This document shows, piece after piece, positions 45,280 through 53,789 of a DNA stretch of 64,000 nucleotides (positions within the stretch are counted from its first letter, which is position 1; every line of letters starts with the position of its first letter). Source of the stretch: Arthrobacter sp. Alg241-R88 (GTDB lineage: Bacteria; Actinomycetota; Actinomycetes; Actinomycetales; Micrococcaceae); assembly GCF_900537115.1 (NCBI RefSeq), contig NZ_UNRG01000004.1:27676-91675 (forward strand), written 5' to 3'. A model generated the notes under the pieces. The model was given only the letters and a program-made list of their open reading frames with translations. It made no database searches and had not been told where the DNA came from. The position numbers and the translations under genes are program-made.

Positions 45280-46143
45280 CTACGCAGTGGCAGCGGCTGA
45301 ACGAACCGCCTCTGCCAACGACGTGGCCGGGCGCCCAATCAGCTTTCGCAGGTCGCCCGAGCTCACCAGGAGGTCACCGCGGGCGATGCCCAGGTCGGAG
45401 TCGGCGAGGATCTCCGCGAACGCCTCCGGAACTCCGAAGCCGGTCAACATTCCGGCGTATTCCTGCGGCGGGAGGTCCTGGTAGGAAACGTGCGTGCCGG
45501 CCGCGGCGCTGATCTCGGCCGCAAGCTCAGCCATGGTGAACGGTTCATCGCCGCCCAGCTCGTAGATCCTGCCGGCCTGGTCGTTGGCAACCAGCACTGC
45601 AGCAGCCGCGTTGGCGTAGTCTGCGCGGGAAGCTGCGCTGACACGCCCTTCTCCCGCGCTGCCTGCGATGGCGCCCTGCGCGAGCGTGCCGGGCAGCTGG
45701 TCGGTGTAGTTCTCGAGGTACCAGCCATTGCGCAGCAGGACGAACGGAACGCCGGATTCCTGCAGGATGGCCTCCGTTGCCTGGTGCTCGGCTGCCAGCT
45801 TCATCCCGGTGGTGTCGGCGTTCGCGATGCTGGTGTACGCCACCAGCTCAACGCCCTCAGCCTTCGCCGCCTCAATGACGGTACGGTGCTGCTCCACCCG
45901 CTGCCCAACCTCGCTGCCCGAGATGAGGAGCACCTTGCGGGCGCCCTTCAAGGCCTCGGCGACGGACGCTGCATCGGAGTAGTCCATTGTCCTAACCTGG
46001 ACGCCGCGTCCGGCAAGGTCTGCGATCTTTTCGACGGAACGGCCCGCGGCCACGATCTCCCCGGCGGGAACGTTCCGCTCCAGCAGGGCCTCGACGACGT
46101 GGCGGCCCAGTTGTCCGGTTGCTCCGGTGATAACGATGCTCAT
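45280..46143 (-). CDS. NAD(P)H-binding NmrA/QorB-like oxidoreductase
   Basis: 287 residues. The atypical SDR fold begins IVITGATGQLGRHVVEALL, followed by VAAGRS and a VLLISGSEVGQR strand, as in QorB NADPH:quinone oxidoreductases. ATG 46143 follows AAAGGAAAA. It is divergent from an HxlR regulator, an arrangement seen with the Qor2/QorR pair in corynebacteria. Expected role: two-electron reduction of quinones or diamide-type stress products. Confidence 0.9.
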   Translation of the reverse strand: MSIVITGATGQLGRHVVEALLERNVPAGEIVAAGRSVEKIADLAGRGVQVRTMDYSDAASVAEALKGARKVLLISGSEVGQRVEQHRTVIEAAKAEGVELVAYTSIANADTTGMKLAAEHQATEAILQESGVPFVLLRNGWYLENYTDQLPGTLAQGAIAGSAGEGRVSAASRADYANAAAAVLVANDQAGRIYELGGDEPFTMAELAAEISAAAGTHVSYQDLPPQEYAGMLTGFGVPEAFAEILADSDLGIARGDLLVSSGDLRKLIGRPATSLAEAVRSAAATA

Positions 46144-46219
46144 GATTTTCCTTTCATTCGGGGTCTGTCAGGGAGCACAACCACGCCCTTCCCCGATTAC
46201 TTCCCGAAAGAGAGTACGC

Positions 46220-46248
46220 ACTTTCAGGTAAGGTACTTACATGAAAGT
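46220..46248. promoter_or_regulatory. 29-bp palindrome over the HxlR start codon
   Basis: ACTTTCAGGTAAG-GTA-CTTACATGAAAGT has 12 of 13 pairs per arm. It covers the ATG of the regulator (46241) and lies 77 nt from the qor start. A bound HxlR dimer would block its own translation-start region and the shared promoter. Confidence 0.85.
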
Positions 46249-46645
46249 TAGTGCCCAAGAGTTTACCGCCTCCGCAGCACCCCTTCCCGCCGCCCTTCCC
46301 GCCGCCCTTGCCGACGGCGTTTTCCCGGCCGGCTGCCCCAGCCGCACCGTCCTGGATCACATCACCAGCAAATGGGGTGTACTGATACTGCTGGCACTGT
46401 CCGAAGGCGAGCAGCGCTGGAGCGACTTGCGGCGGCGGGCAGAGGGCATCAGCGAGAAGATGCTGGCCCAAACCCTCAAGACCCTGGAGCGGGATGGCCT
46501 CGTCACGCGGACGGCCCAGCCCGTCATTCCGCCGCGGGTGGATTACAGCCTGACCGGGCGCGGCTATGAGCTGAGCGCGCTGCTCGTTCCGTTGGTGGCG
46601 TGGGCCTTCGAGAACGCTGACGACATCATCAAAGGGCAGCCTTGA
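46241..46645 (+). CDS. HxlR-family redox regulator, QorR-like
   Basis: 134 residues. Winged-helix MarR/HxlR fold: GCPSRTVLDHITSKWGVLILLALSEGEQRWSDLRRRAEGISEKMLAQTLKTLERDGLV in order. The Cys in FPAGCPS sits at the position of the redox-sensing Cys of YodB/QorR. The start codon lies inside a palindromic operator. Divergent to the QorB-like enzyme. Oxidation of the Cys by quinones or diamide would release DNA and induce both genes. Confidence 0.9.
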   Translation: MKVSAQEFTASAAPLPAALPAALADGVFPAGCPSRTVLDHITSKWGVLILLALSEGEQRWSDLRRRAEGISEKMLAQTLKTLERDGLVTRTAQPVIPPRVDYSLTGRGYELSALLVPLVAWAFENADDIIKGQP

Positions 46646-46878
46646 CCGAATAGCCGGAGCAACCCGAAGGGTTTACCAGGCACTCCTCAGGTAACCAACC
46701 GGAGCGAGTATGGGGGCCTCAGAAAAACGAGTACATGTTACTGGTGTGACTGATGTGAATAGCGCATAGCTTTGGCGTAAGGTGCCAGCCGGAATGGGAG
46801 GGCCGTCCTCCGCTGGGAGCGTTCCGGATTACCTGCACCGCCAGTGGGCGGCTTGCCGCCCGCAAGGAGTTGGTACGC

Positions 46879-47142
46879 ATGGTCAAACCTCTTGTCCAGG
46901 ACCTGTCCAGCATGGGACAGCCGGTAACCTTGGCCTCCGCCGCGGCGCAAACGTGGAGCCGCGTCGTGAAGCCCTTCGCCCCACGGTCCCCCTACAGGAT
47001 CGGTGACGCAGTAGTGGCAGACGATCCCTTCAAGGGCCGCCGTGAGGGAGTGGTGGTGTTCCTGCAGGGCTTGTCCGCGGGGGTGGACACCGCCGAGGGC
47101 GTCTTCTTCTACGACCACCGGCAGCTCAAAAAGCTGGATTGA
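46879..47142 (+). CDS. Small conserved hypothetical protein
   Basis: 87 residues from ATG 46879, with CAAGGAG 9 nt upstream; a TTG at 46870 touches that box. Basic N-terminal half with a helical segment (TLASAAAQTWSRVVKPF) and a beta-rich second half (YRIGDAVVADDPF, GVVVFLQG, GVFFYDHRQLKKLD) like a small SH3-type or KOW-type barrel. Not recognised. It ends at the edge of a 22-bp perfect inverted repeat. Confidence 0.72.
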   Translation: MVKPLVQDLSSMGQPVTLASAAAQTWSRVVKPFAPRSPYRIGDAVVADDPFKGRREGVVVFLQGLSAGVDTAEGVFFYDHRQLKKLD

Positions 47143-47203
47143 GTTTTTGTCCAGATATGCAGACTTCAGCGGCGTTCAGCCCTGCATATCTGGACAAAAA
47201 CTC
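47141..47203. repeat. 63-bp element with 22-bp perfect inverted repeats
   Basis: Arms GAGTTTTTGTCCAGATATGC + AG (47141-47162) and its exact complement (47182-47203) flank a 19-nt GC-rich centre. The arms are AT-rich compared with the surroundings. T run lies at the 5' side of each strand, so a transcript would end in A residues: not a standard terminator. The element overlaps the stop of the preceding gene and ends 19 nt before the convergent dehydrogenase stop. Confidence 0.8.
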
Positions 47204-47221
47204 CGTGCCTCCAGGGCGGAA

Positions 47222-47971
47222 CTACCGCGCCGACCAGCCGCCGTCCATGGTGTAGCTGGCGCCGGTCACCATGCCGGCGTGGTCCGAGGCCAGCCAGGCG
47301 ACCAGGGACGCGACTTCCTCAGGCTCCACCAGCCGCTTGATGGCCGACTCGGTGAGCATGACCTTGGCCAGCACCTCGGACTCCGGGATGCCGTGCACCT
47401 GGGCCTGGTCCGCGAGCTGCTTCTCCACCAGGGGCGTGCGCACATATCCCGGGTTGATGCAGTTGGAGGTCACCCCGTGGTCCCCGCCTTCGAGCGCTGT
47501 GACCTTGCTCAGCCCTTCCAAGCCGTGCTTTGCCGAAACATAGGCGCTCTTGAACGGCGAGGCCCGGATGCCGTGCACGGAGGACAGGTTGATGATCCGG
47601 CCGAACCCGCTGGTGTACATGTGCGGCAGGGCAGCCCGGATCAACAGGAACGGCGCCTCCAGCATCAGGGCGATGATCCGGCGGAACTCCACCGGGTCGA
47701 ATTCCTCAATGGGACTGATGCGCTGGATCCCGGCGTTGTTCACCAGGATGTCGCAGTCCAGGCTCAGGGTGGCGAGCGAGTCAACGTCCAGCAGGTCAAC
47801 AGCCCAGGAGGTGCCGCCCACCTCGTCGGCGAGCTCGGCGGCACCGTCGGCGTCGACGTCGGCCACCACCACTTTCGCTCCACGGGCGGCCAGTTCCCGG
47901 ACGCAGGCGGCGCCGATGCCGCTTGCACCGCCGGTGACCAATGCCTTGCGGCCATTCAAAGTGTTTTCCAT
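47222..47971 (-). CDS. 3-Hydroxybutyrate dehydrogenase (classical SDR)
   Basis: 249 residues. Cofactor motif TGGASGIGAACVRELA, NNAG, Ser in NLSSVHG, and YVSAKHG catalytic Tyr-Lys. The Ile-Gln pair in NNAGIQ, AHGLEG-type region and VRTPLVEKQ match D-3-hydroxybutyrate dehydrogenases. It oxidises 3-hydroxybutyrate to acetoacetate with NAD+. Divergent from a LysR-type regulator, which probably controls it. Confidence 0.9.
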   Translation of the reverse strand: MENTLNGRKALVTGGASGIGAACVRELAARGAKVVVADVDADGAAELADEVGGTSWAVDLLDVDSLATLSLDCDILVNNAGIQRISPIEEFDPVEFRRIIALMLEAPFLLIRAALPHMYTSGFGRIINLSSVHGIRASPFKSAYVSAKHGLEGLSKVTALEGGDHGVTSNCINPGYVRTPLVEKQLADQAQVHGIPESEVLAKVMLTESAIKRLVEPEEVASLVAWLASDHAGMVTGASYTMDGGWSAR

Positions 47972-48065
47972 AGCAATCCCCTCGGGTGTTTCCCACTGAG
48001 TATTACTGCACAGACATGCACCTTCAATGACTAATCAAGCACCAAGTGCATGCAGAATTGCAGAT

Positions 48066-48971
48066 ATGAAAGCAAACCCCGATGACTTGCTCGTACTCCT
48101 CGCGGTTTCCCGCTCCGCCAAGTACACAACGGCGGCCCAGGCCTTGGGGCTCAACCACACCACCGTCTCGCGCCGGATAGCAGCCCTTGAGAAGGCGCTC
48201 GGCGGCCGGGTCCTGGCGCGTGCCACCGGCGGGTGGGAACTGACTGACCTCGGAACCCGGGCCGTGCAGGTCGCCGAACAGGTGGAAGCGGTGGTGGGCA
48301 CGCTGGGAGCGGCCGGGAAGGCACCTGACCCGATTACCGGCGTCGTCCGTATGACGGCGACGGATGGCTTCAGCGCCTATATCGCCGCCCCTGCCGTCGC
48401 CCGGCTGCGCCGTGATCATCCGGGGCTGAGCGTTGAGGTGGTGACCATGACCCGGCGGGCACTGCAGCAGCGCTCCGGACTGGACATTGAAGTGGTGGTG
48501 GGCGAACCGCAGGTGCACCGGGCCGAGGCGGTGCGGCTGGGTGACTACATGCTGGGCATGTATGCCTCGCGCGCCTACCTGGAGGAGCACGGCACGCCCG
48601 CCACCGTGGCCGAACTCAACGAACACCCGCTGGTCTACTTCGTTGATTCCATGTTGCAGGTGGATGACCTTGACGCGCCCCGCCGCCTGGTCCCGGGGAT
48701 GCGCGACGGCCTCACCTCCACCAACGTCTTTGTCCACGTGGAGGCAACCCGCGCCGGGGCCGGCATCGGTTTCCTGCCCTGCTTTATGGGCGACCTCCAC
48801 GATGACCTGGTCCGCCTGCTGCCCTCAGAGATCGCCGAGTTGCTGCCGTACTGGATGGTGCTCCGGCCGGACTCGCTGCGGCGGCCTGCGGTGGCGGCGG
48901 TAGTGCACGCGCTGCGGAAACAAATGGCGGAGCACCGGGAAAAGCTGCTGGGCCGGGGTTCCGGTAATTGA
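48066..48971 (+). CDS. LysR-family transcriptional regulator
   Basis: 301 residues from ATG 48066. Helix-turn-helix YTTAAQALGLNHTTVSRRIAALEKALGG starts near residue 16, as expected for the family when this start is used; ATG 48027 would add 13 residues. The effector domain (residues about 90-290) has GVVRMTATDGFSAYI and GAGIGFLPCFMG. The divergent promoter contains a 7-bp repeat CATGCAC/GTGCATG. Likely controls the hydroxybutyrate dehydrogenase. Confidence 0.9.
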   Translation: MKANPDDLLVLLAVSRSAKYTTAAQALGLNHTTVSRRIAALEKALGGRVLARATGGWELTDLGTRAVQVAEQVEAVVGTLGAAGKAPDPITGVVRMTATDGFSAYIAAPAVARLRRDHPGLSVEVVTMTRRALQQRSGLDIEVVVGEPQVHRAEAVRLGDYMLGMYASRAYLEEHGTPATVAELNEHPLVYFVDSMLQVDDLDAPRRLVPGMRDGLTSTNVFVHVEATRAGAGIGFLPCFMGDLHDDLVRLLPSEIAELLPYWMVLRPDSLRRPAVAAVVHALRKQMAEHREKLLGRGSGN

Positions 48972-48972
48972 G

Positions 48973-49881
48973 CTAGTTACCGGGCGGGTCGTGCCGCACC
49001 GGTGATCCGGCCGCAAAGGCCCGCACCTGGGAGTCGTCCCACAGGTGTGCCGGAACGGCGCCGCCCAGGAGCCGGCGCGCAAGTTGGGGGTCGTCAGCGA
49101 ACGGGGTATCGCTGCCGGCCATGACCATGTTTCCGTAGCGGCGCCCCTTCAACATGGCCGGGTCCGCGAGGATCAGGGTGTGCTTAAAGGCAGCCGCGAT
49201 GGTGGCGGCGTCCTGCCTGGCGTTCCTCAGGTCCGGCGCATCCCCGGAGTTCACCACGTACAGCCCGCCGGGCGCGAGGACCCGCCTGACATGCCGGGTG
49301 AACTCGGCTGTGGTCAGCGGGCGCGGGGTCAAAGCACCGGCGAAAACGTCCCGGATGATGAAGTCCCGTGTCTCGGCAGTCAGGGTCTCGGTGACCTCGC
49401 GGGCCTCCCCTACCCGCAGGCGAAGCAGCGGCGCCTTGGGCAGGTCGAACCAGCCGCGGACGTACTCGGCCAGCTTGCCGTCCAGCTCCACCACCACCTG
49501 CCGGGCGTCCGGATAGACAGCGTGGAAGTAGCGGGCCAGCGAGCAGGCGCCGCCGCCCAGGTGCAGGCCGCGGAGCTTCGGCTTGGTTTCCGACGTTCCC
49601 GACGGCGGCCAGCGCGACTCGATCAGCGCGGCCATCCAGCGCATGTACTCGAAGTCCAGGAACAGCGGGTCGGCGAGGTCGATGTGGGAACTCATCACGC
49701 CGTTGATCTTCAGGAGCCAGCCGGTGGAGTTGTCCTGGTCCGCGATCAGCTCGCAGTCCCCCGTGTCAATGTAATAGACGCCTTCAACTGGCCCGCTGGG
49801 CCGGGCTCCAGCGGGAACCTCCACCACTCCCGCCACCGGGCGCATGCCGTTCCGGCCACCAGACCTGCCGCGTTTTGCCAT
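48973..49881 (-). CDS. Spermidine-synthase-like methyltransferase-fold protein
   Basis: 302 residues from ATG 49881; an upstream ATG at 49926 is also possible. The Rossmann core resembles polyamine aminopropyltransferases: LRGLHLGGGACSLARYFHAVYP, VVVELDGKLAEYVRGW, RVGEAREVTETL, RDFIIRDVFAGALTP. The catalytic Asp region is RDVF in place of DxxD. Such proteins in actinobacteria may not make spermidine. It ends 1 nt before the LysR gene (convergent) and starts 61 nt after the heptose operon. Confidence 0.85.
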   Translation of the reverse strand: MAKRGRSGGRNGMRPVAGVVEVPAGARPSGPVEGVYYIDTGDCELIADQDNSTGWLLKINGVMSSHIDLADPLFLDFEYMRWMAALIESRWPPSGTSETKPKLRGLHLGGGACSLARYFHAVYPDARQVVVELDGKLAEYVRGWFDLPKAPLLRLRVGEAREVTETLTAETRDFIIRDVFAGALTPRPLTTAEFTRHVRRVLAPGGLYVVNSGDAPDLRNARQDAATIAAAFKHTLILADPAMLKGRRYGNMVMAGSDTPFADDPQLARRLLGGAVPAHLWDDSQVRAFAAGSPVRHDPPGN

Positions 49882-49942
49882 TACCCGTGCCGCGCTTCCG
49901 TCATACTGCAACCCTAATTGGTGCATCCCGGCACTCCGCACC

Positions 49943-51517
49943 TCAGTTGCCAGGCACAGCCCCTTCGCCCTCCCGGATCCGCTTGACCACGGCAGTGGTG
50001 GACCGTTCTGCCACGTAGTCCAGGATGGCCACCCGGCCGCCGTACTCCTCCACTGCCGGCGTCTCGGCGAGCATTTCCGGGGTGTAGTCCCCGCCCTTGG
50101 CATAAACCTCGGGCCGGAGCTGCGCTATGAGCGGGGCCGCGGTGGGAGTGTCAAAGACGGTCACGTAGTCCACGCAGCTCAGTGCCGCCACCACCGCGGC
50201 GCGGTCCGCCACCCCGTTGATGGGGCGGCCTGCTCCCTTAAGCTTGCGGACCGAATCGTCGCTGTTAAGTGCCACCACCAGCACGTCCCCCAGCTGTTTC
50301 GCCTGGTTGAGGTAGCGGGTGTGGCCGCTGTGCAGCACGTCGAAGCAGCCGTTGGTCAGCACGATGCGCTGGCCCTGGGCACGGTGCAGCTCCAACTGCC
50401 GTTGCAGCTCGTCCGCACCCAGGGCAGTGTCGGCGAAGGCCTTGAGGTACCGGCTGAGCTGGCCTGTACTGCAAACGGACGTGCCCGGCTGGTGCACCAC
50501 CACGTCCGCGGCCGACTGCGCCAGGTCCAGGCTCGCCGTCAACGGCAGCCCGGCAGCGCGCGCCAGGGTCAGCGCCGCCACGAACGTGTCGCCTGCACCG
50601 GAGGCCTGCTTTTCCGCGGCCGGGCGGGCCCACGTTCGGTGCGTCACGCCGTCGGGCCTTAGCAGGACGGTGCCGTCGCGGTCCAGGGTGACCACCACGG
50701 CCCCTGCGCCCGTGGCTTCCAGCAGGGCATCGGCGTGTTTGCTTACCTCGGCCACCCTGTCCTGCCCGTCGGGAAGCCGCAGGTCCAGCATGCGCGCGGT
50801 TTCCTGCGCATTCGGGGTTACCAGGTCCGGGCGGAGCGGCGCCCAGGGCCGGGGGTCGTGCGAATCGACCACCAGCAGCGGACGGTCCCCGCCGGCAGCG
50901 GGGCCGGCGAGGGCATCCACCAGGCTGGCCCGGACCGGATCCGCCAGCACCCCGTTGCCGTAGTCGCAGACCAGCACGGCGTCCTGCTCTTCGACGGCGA
51001 CACGGACGGAAGCAGCCAGCGCGGCCAGCGCCTCGGCCGGCACCGCCTTGGCGGAGTCGTCGATGCGGAGCATCACCTGCCCGCCGCTGCTGATGCGGAT
51101 CTTGGTGGTGGTCACCATGTCCGGGTGGCTGTGCAGATGGCTGACATCGATGCCTGCGTGCACCAGCTGGCTGCGCAGGTCTACGCCGGCATCGTCGGTT
51201 CCGATGATGCCGGCCACGGAGACCCGGGCACCGAGGGCTGCCAGGTTCATGGCGGTATTGGCGGCTCCGCCGGGAACGGACTCCCGGGTTTGCACGTCCA
51301 CCACCGGAGCAGGGGCTTCCCGGCACAGCCGTTCGATGCTGCCGCTCCACCAGCCGTCCAGCATCAGGTCGCCGATTACCAGGATCGCCGGCTCTTCCGC
51401 GGCCAATCGCCCTGGCAGCCATTCGGAGAGCGCCCGCTGGCTGGAAAGGTCCACGTCGGCAGGCTCAACCGGGAGGCCTGCAGTTTCGGCGGGCAGGTTC
51501 TCTGGTGACAGACTCAT
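49943..51517 (-). CDS. Bifunctional HldE-type heptose kinase/nucleotidyltransferase, paralog 1
   Basis: 524 residues. PfkB kinase domain (about 40-355) with canonical sugar-binding GGAANTAMNLAALG and ATP-site GAGDTFVAALTLA. Nucleotidyltransferase domain (about 380-520) with GCFDVLHSGHTRYL, NSDDSVRKLKG and KGGDY, then STT. This is the HldE architecture that phosphorylates D-glycero-D-manno-heptose 7-phosphate at C1 and activates it with ATP. Its ATG overlaps the stop of the aldehyde dehydrogenase gene. Last gene of the heptose operon. Confidence 0.88.
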   Translation of the reverse strand: MSLSPENLPAETAGLPVEPADVDLSSQRALSEWLPGRLAAEEPAILVIGDLMLDGWWSGSIERLCREAPAPVVDVQTRESVPGGAANTAMNLAALGARVSVAGIIGTDDAGVDLRSQLVHAGIDVSHLHSHPDMVTTTKIRISSGGQVMLRIDDSAKAVPAEALAALAASVRVAVEEQDAVLVCDYGNGVLADPVRASLVDALAGPAAGGDRPLLVVDSHDPRPWAPLRPDLVTPNAQETARMLDLRLPDGQDRVAEVSKHADALLEATGAGAVVVTLDRDGTVLLRPDGVTHRTWARPAAEKQASGAGDTFVAALTLARAAGLPLTASLDLAQSAADVVVHQPGTSVCSTGQLSRYLKAFADTALGADELQRQLELHRAQGQRIVLTNGCFDVLHSGHTRYLNQAKQLGDVLVVALNSDDSVRKLKGAGRPINGVADRAAVVAALSCVDYVTVFDTPTAAPLIAQLRPEVYAKGGDYTPEMLAETPAVEEYGGRVAILDYVAERSTTAVVKRIREGEGAVPGN

Positions 51518-52974
51518 AACTCGTCCTGCTGTTCAGCCGCGGATTCCGCATCCGCCGCCGGGTCATGGGCTGCAGCCGGCGGCGCGGCAATGTGCACCAC
51601 CTTGACCCGGCTGAACTCGTCCAGGAGTTCCGGGCCGTAGCCGAAACCCGCGCCGCTTTCGCCGCGCGGCTGGGCAGCACCGCCGGGTGCGCCACCGAAG
51701 ACTTCGTTGATCTTCACCGTTCCCACCGGGAGGGCAGCGACTGCCCGCTGGATGTGGGCGATGTTGTTGCTGAGGACGGTGGCGGCCAGGCCGTACCTGC
51801 CGCTGCATGCCAGGCGGAGCCCGTCGTCGAACGATTTCACCACCTGCACGGGGGCAACCGGTCCAAAGGTTTCCTCCGTCATGACCTGCATCCGGTCCGT
51901 GCATTCCAGCAGCACGGTGGCGGGGTAGAAGGAGCCCGGGCCGTCCGGGAGGGCACCGCCCTCGACGGCGTGCGCACCCTGGTTCAAGGCGTCGCGCACC
52001 TGGGCGTGGACCTCGTCGCGCATCCTTCGATCCACCAGCGGGGCCACCGTCCCGTTGCCGTTGCGCATCGCTGCTTCGGTTTCCAAGGCTGCACAGAACT
52101 CTGCGGCGATATCCTCATGGACGTAAATCCGCTCAACGGCCACGCAGATCTGGCCGCTGTTGCTGAAGGCACCAATCGCGGCCTGCTCGGCAGCCCATAG
52201 CGGGTCAACGTCCCGATCCACCAGTAGCGGATCATTTCCGCCGTTCTCCCGGATGACGTGGGCTCCCGTCAGCGCTCCGGCCCTGGCGATCCGCGCGCCG
52301 GCAGCACTGGAGCCCACGTGCGCGATGACGTCCACCCCGGACTGTGCCAGAAGTGCACCAACGCCGGCGCCGCCCGAAATCGTCTGGAAAACGCCGGGCG
52401 GAAAGGCTGGCGCCAGGACGTCGCCCAGGGCCTCACCCAGCCGCGGGCAACGCTCGCTTGGTTTGTGCACCACGGTGTTGCCGGTGGCCAGCGCGGCGCC
52501 GATCAGGCCGCATGCCACCGCAACAGGATCGTTCCAGGGGGTCAGCAGGACGGCCACGCCGCGGGGCTCGGCCACGGTGTAATCGGAGGCGAGCCGGTTG
52601 CCCCGCAGGCTGTGCCCGCGGTGGACGGGCCCCAGCTCCGCGTACTGTTCCAGCGTGGAAACCCCTGCGCCGATGCCGGCGAGCGATTCCTCCACCGGCC
52701 GCCCCGTTTCACTGGCGTTGAGTTCCGCGAGCTCCGGGACTGCTGCAGCGAGCGCTTTTGCCGCAGCACGCAGTGCCGCACCCCGCTCGGCCGGCGCAGT
52801 GGAAGCCCAGTCAGCAGCAGCGCTCCGGGCCACCTCTACCGCCTGGGATACTGCTTCCGGTTCGGCCTCCGGCACAGTCCAAAGGACGTCACCGGTTCGT
52901 GGGTTCCGGATGGTGATGCCGTTGCTGTCGGCGGCTTCCGGGCGTGCAGTCGTTTCTGTGGCAATGCTGGGCAT
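51514..52974 (-). CDS. Aldehyde dehydrogenase
   Basis: 486 residues from ATG 52974 with GGGAGGA 5 nt upstream; the longer frame runs through the SDR gene. ALDH motifs: PWNDP with Asn148, GSSAAGARI, Glu243 in RENGGNDP, catalytic Cys277 in SNSGQICVAVERI, and EETFGPVAPV. It oxidises an aldehyde with NAD(P)+. The last residues are Ala/Asp/Glu-rich. Placed between an SDR and paralog 1 in the heptose operon, it may oxidise a sugar aldehyde or only share transcription. Confidence 0.92.
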   Translation of the reverse strand: MPSIATETTARPEAADSNGITIRNPRTGDVLWTVPEAEPEAVSQAVEVARSAAADWASTAPAERGAALRAAAKALAAAVPELAELNASETGRPVEESLAGIGAGVSTLEQYAELGPVHRGHSLRGNRLASDYTVAEPRGVAVLLTPWNDPVAVACGLIGAALATGNTVVHKPSERCPRLGEALGDVLAPAFPPGVFQTISGGAGVGALLAQSGVDVIAHVGSSAAGARIARAGALTGAHVIRENGGNDPLLVDRDVDPLWAAEQAAIGAFSNSGQICVAVERIYVHEDIAAEFCAALETEAAMRNGNGTVAPLVDRRMRDEVHAQVRDALNQGAHAVEGGALPDGPGSFYPATVLLECTDRMQVMTEETFGPVAPVQVVKSFDDGLRLACSGRYGLAATVLSNNIAHIQRAVAALPVGTVKINEVFGGAPGGAAQPRGESGAGFGYGPELLDEFSRVKVVHIAAPPAAAHDPAADAESAAEQQDEL

Positions 52975-53015
52975 GAGATTCCTCCCGTCGGTTCCGGCCT
53001 GGTGGTATGTGTGGT

Positions 53016-53717
53016 TTAGGGCCAGGAGCCCTCTTCCTCGTGGCAAATCAGCATCTCGCGGACCTCGCATCCGGTTGGCTGGGACAGCGCGAAGAGGATG
53101 GCCTGGGCCACGTTGTTGGGGTCGTTGAGCCGCGAATCGTCCTGGGGCTTGTACTGCTCGGTGCGGTCGTCGAAGAAGCGCGTCTTCATGCCGCCGGGGA
53201 TCATGGTGGTCACACCGATTTCCCCGCCGGTCTCGGCAGCCAGCGCGTGGCTGAATCCCACCACACCGAACTTGGATGCGCAGTACGCGGTGGCGTCGGC
53301 CACGGCGCGCTTGCCCAGGGTGGAAGCGACAGTCACCACCCGGCCGTGCGAGGACTTGAGGTACGGCAGGGCTGCGCGAACCACGGATACGGTGCCCATC
53401 AGGTTCACGCCGATGACCTTTTCCCACTCCGTGGCCTCGACGTCAGCGAGCTTGCCGCAGCGGTCGATGCCGGCGGCCGTGACCACTGCTTCCAGTCCTC
53501 CGAGGGATTCCGCGGCTTCGCGTACGGCGGCCTCCACTGCCTGCCGGTCCGAGACGTCCACTTCAAAGGCCTTCACCGCGGACACGTTGCTGATATCGCG
53601 GTCCAGGACCACCGGAGTGCCGCCCGCCTTCAGAACGGCGTCGACGACGGCGGCACCCAGTCCGGAGGCACCTCCGGTTACGAGCACGCGGCCGGGTGTG
53701 TTTGATTCTGCAGTCAT
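53016..53717 (-). CDS. Classical short-chain dehydrogenase/reductase
   Basis: 233 residues. Cofactor motif TGGASGLGAAVVDAVL, AAGIDRC in place of NNAG, catalytic Ser in VASTLG and YCASKFG. It is short and lacks the extended C-terminal half of HldD-type epimerases, so it is not the ADP-heptose epimerase. Leader AAAGGA. Lies between the two kinase paralogs, 41 nt before the aldehyde dehydrogenase. A carbonyl substrate is likely; identity unknown. Confidence 0.9.
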   Translation of the reverse strand: MTAESNTPGRVLVTGGASGLGAAVVDAVLKAGGTPVVLDRDISNVSAVKAFEVDVSDRQAVEAAVREAAESLGGLEAVVTAAGIDRCGKLADVEATEWEKVIGVNLMGTVSVVRAALPYLKSSHGRVVTVASTLGKRAVADATAYCASKFGVVGFSHALAAETGGEIGVTTMIPGGMKTRFFDDRTEQYKPQDDSRLNDPNNVAQAILFALSQPTGCEVREMLICHEEEGSWP

Positions 53718-53789
53718 GGTGTTCCTTTCAACGGGGAATACAAAACTTGGGTTGGGCGGGCACGACCAGGCGGTTTAGCCCACCCGGGT

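Noticed and set aside
53016..53717. ADP-heptose 6-epimerase HldD
   Set aside because: The SDR is a classical 233-residue enzyme and lacks the extended fold and N-terminal motif of HldD.
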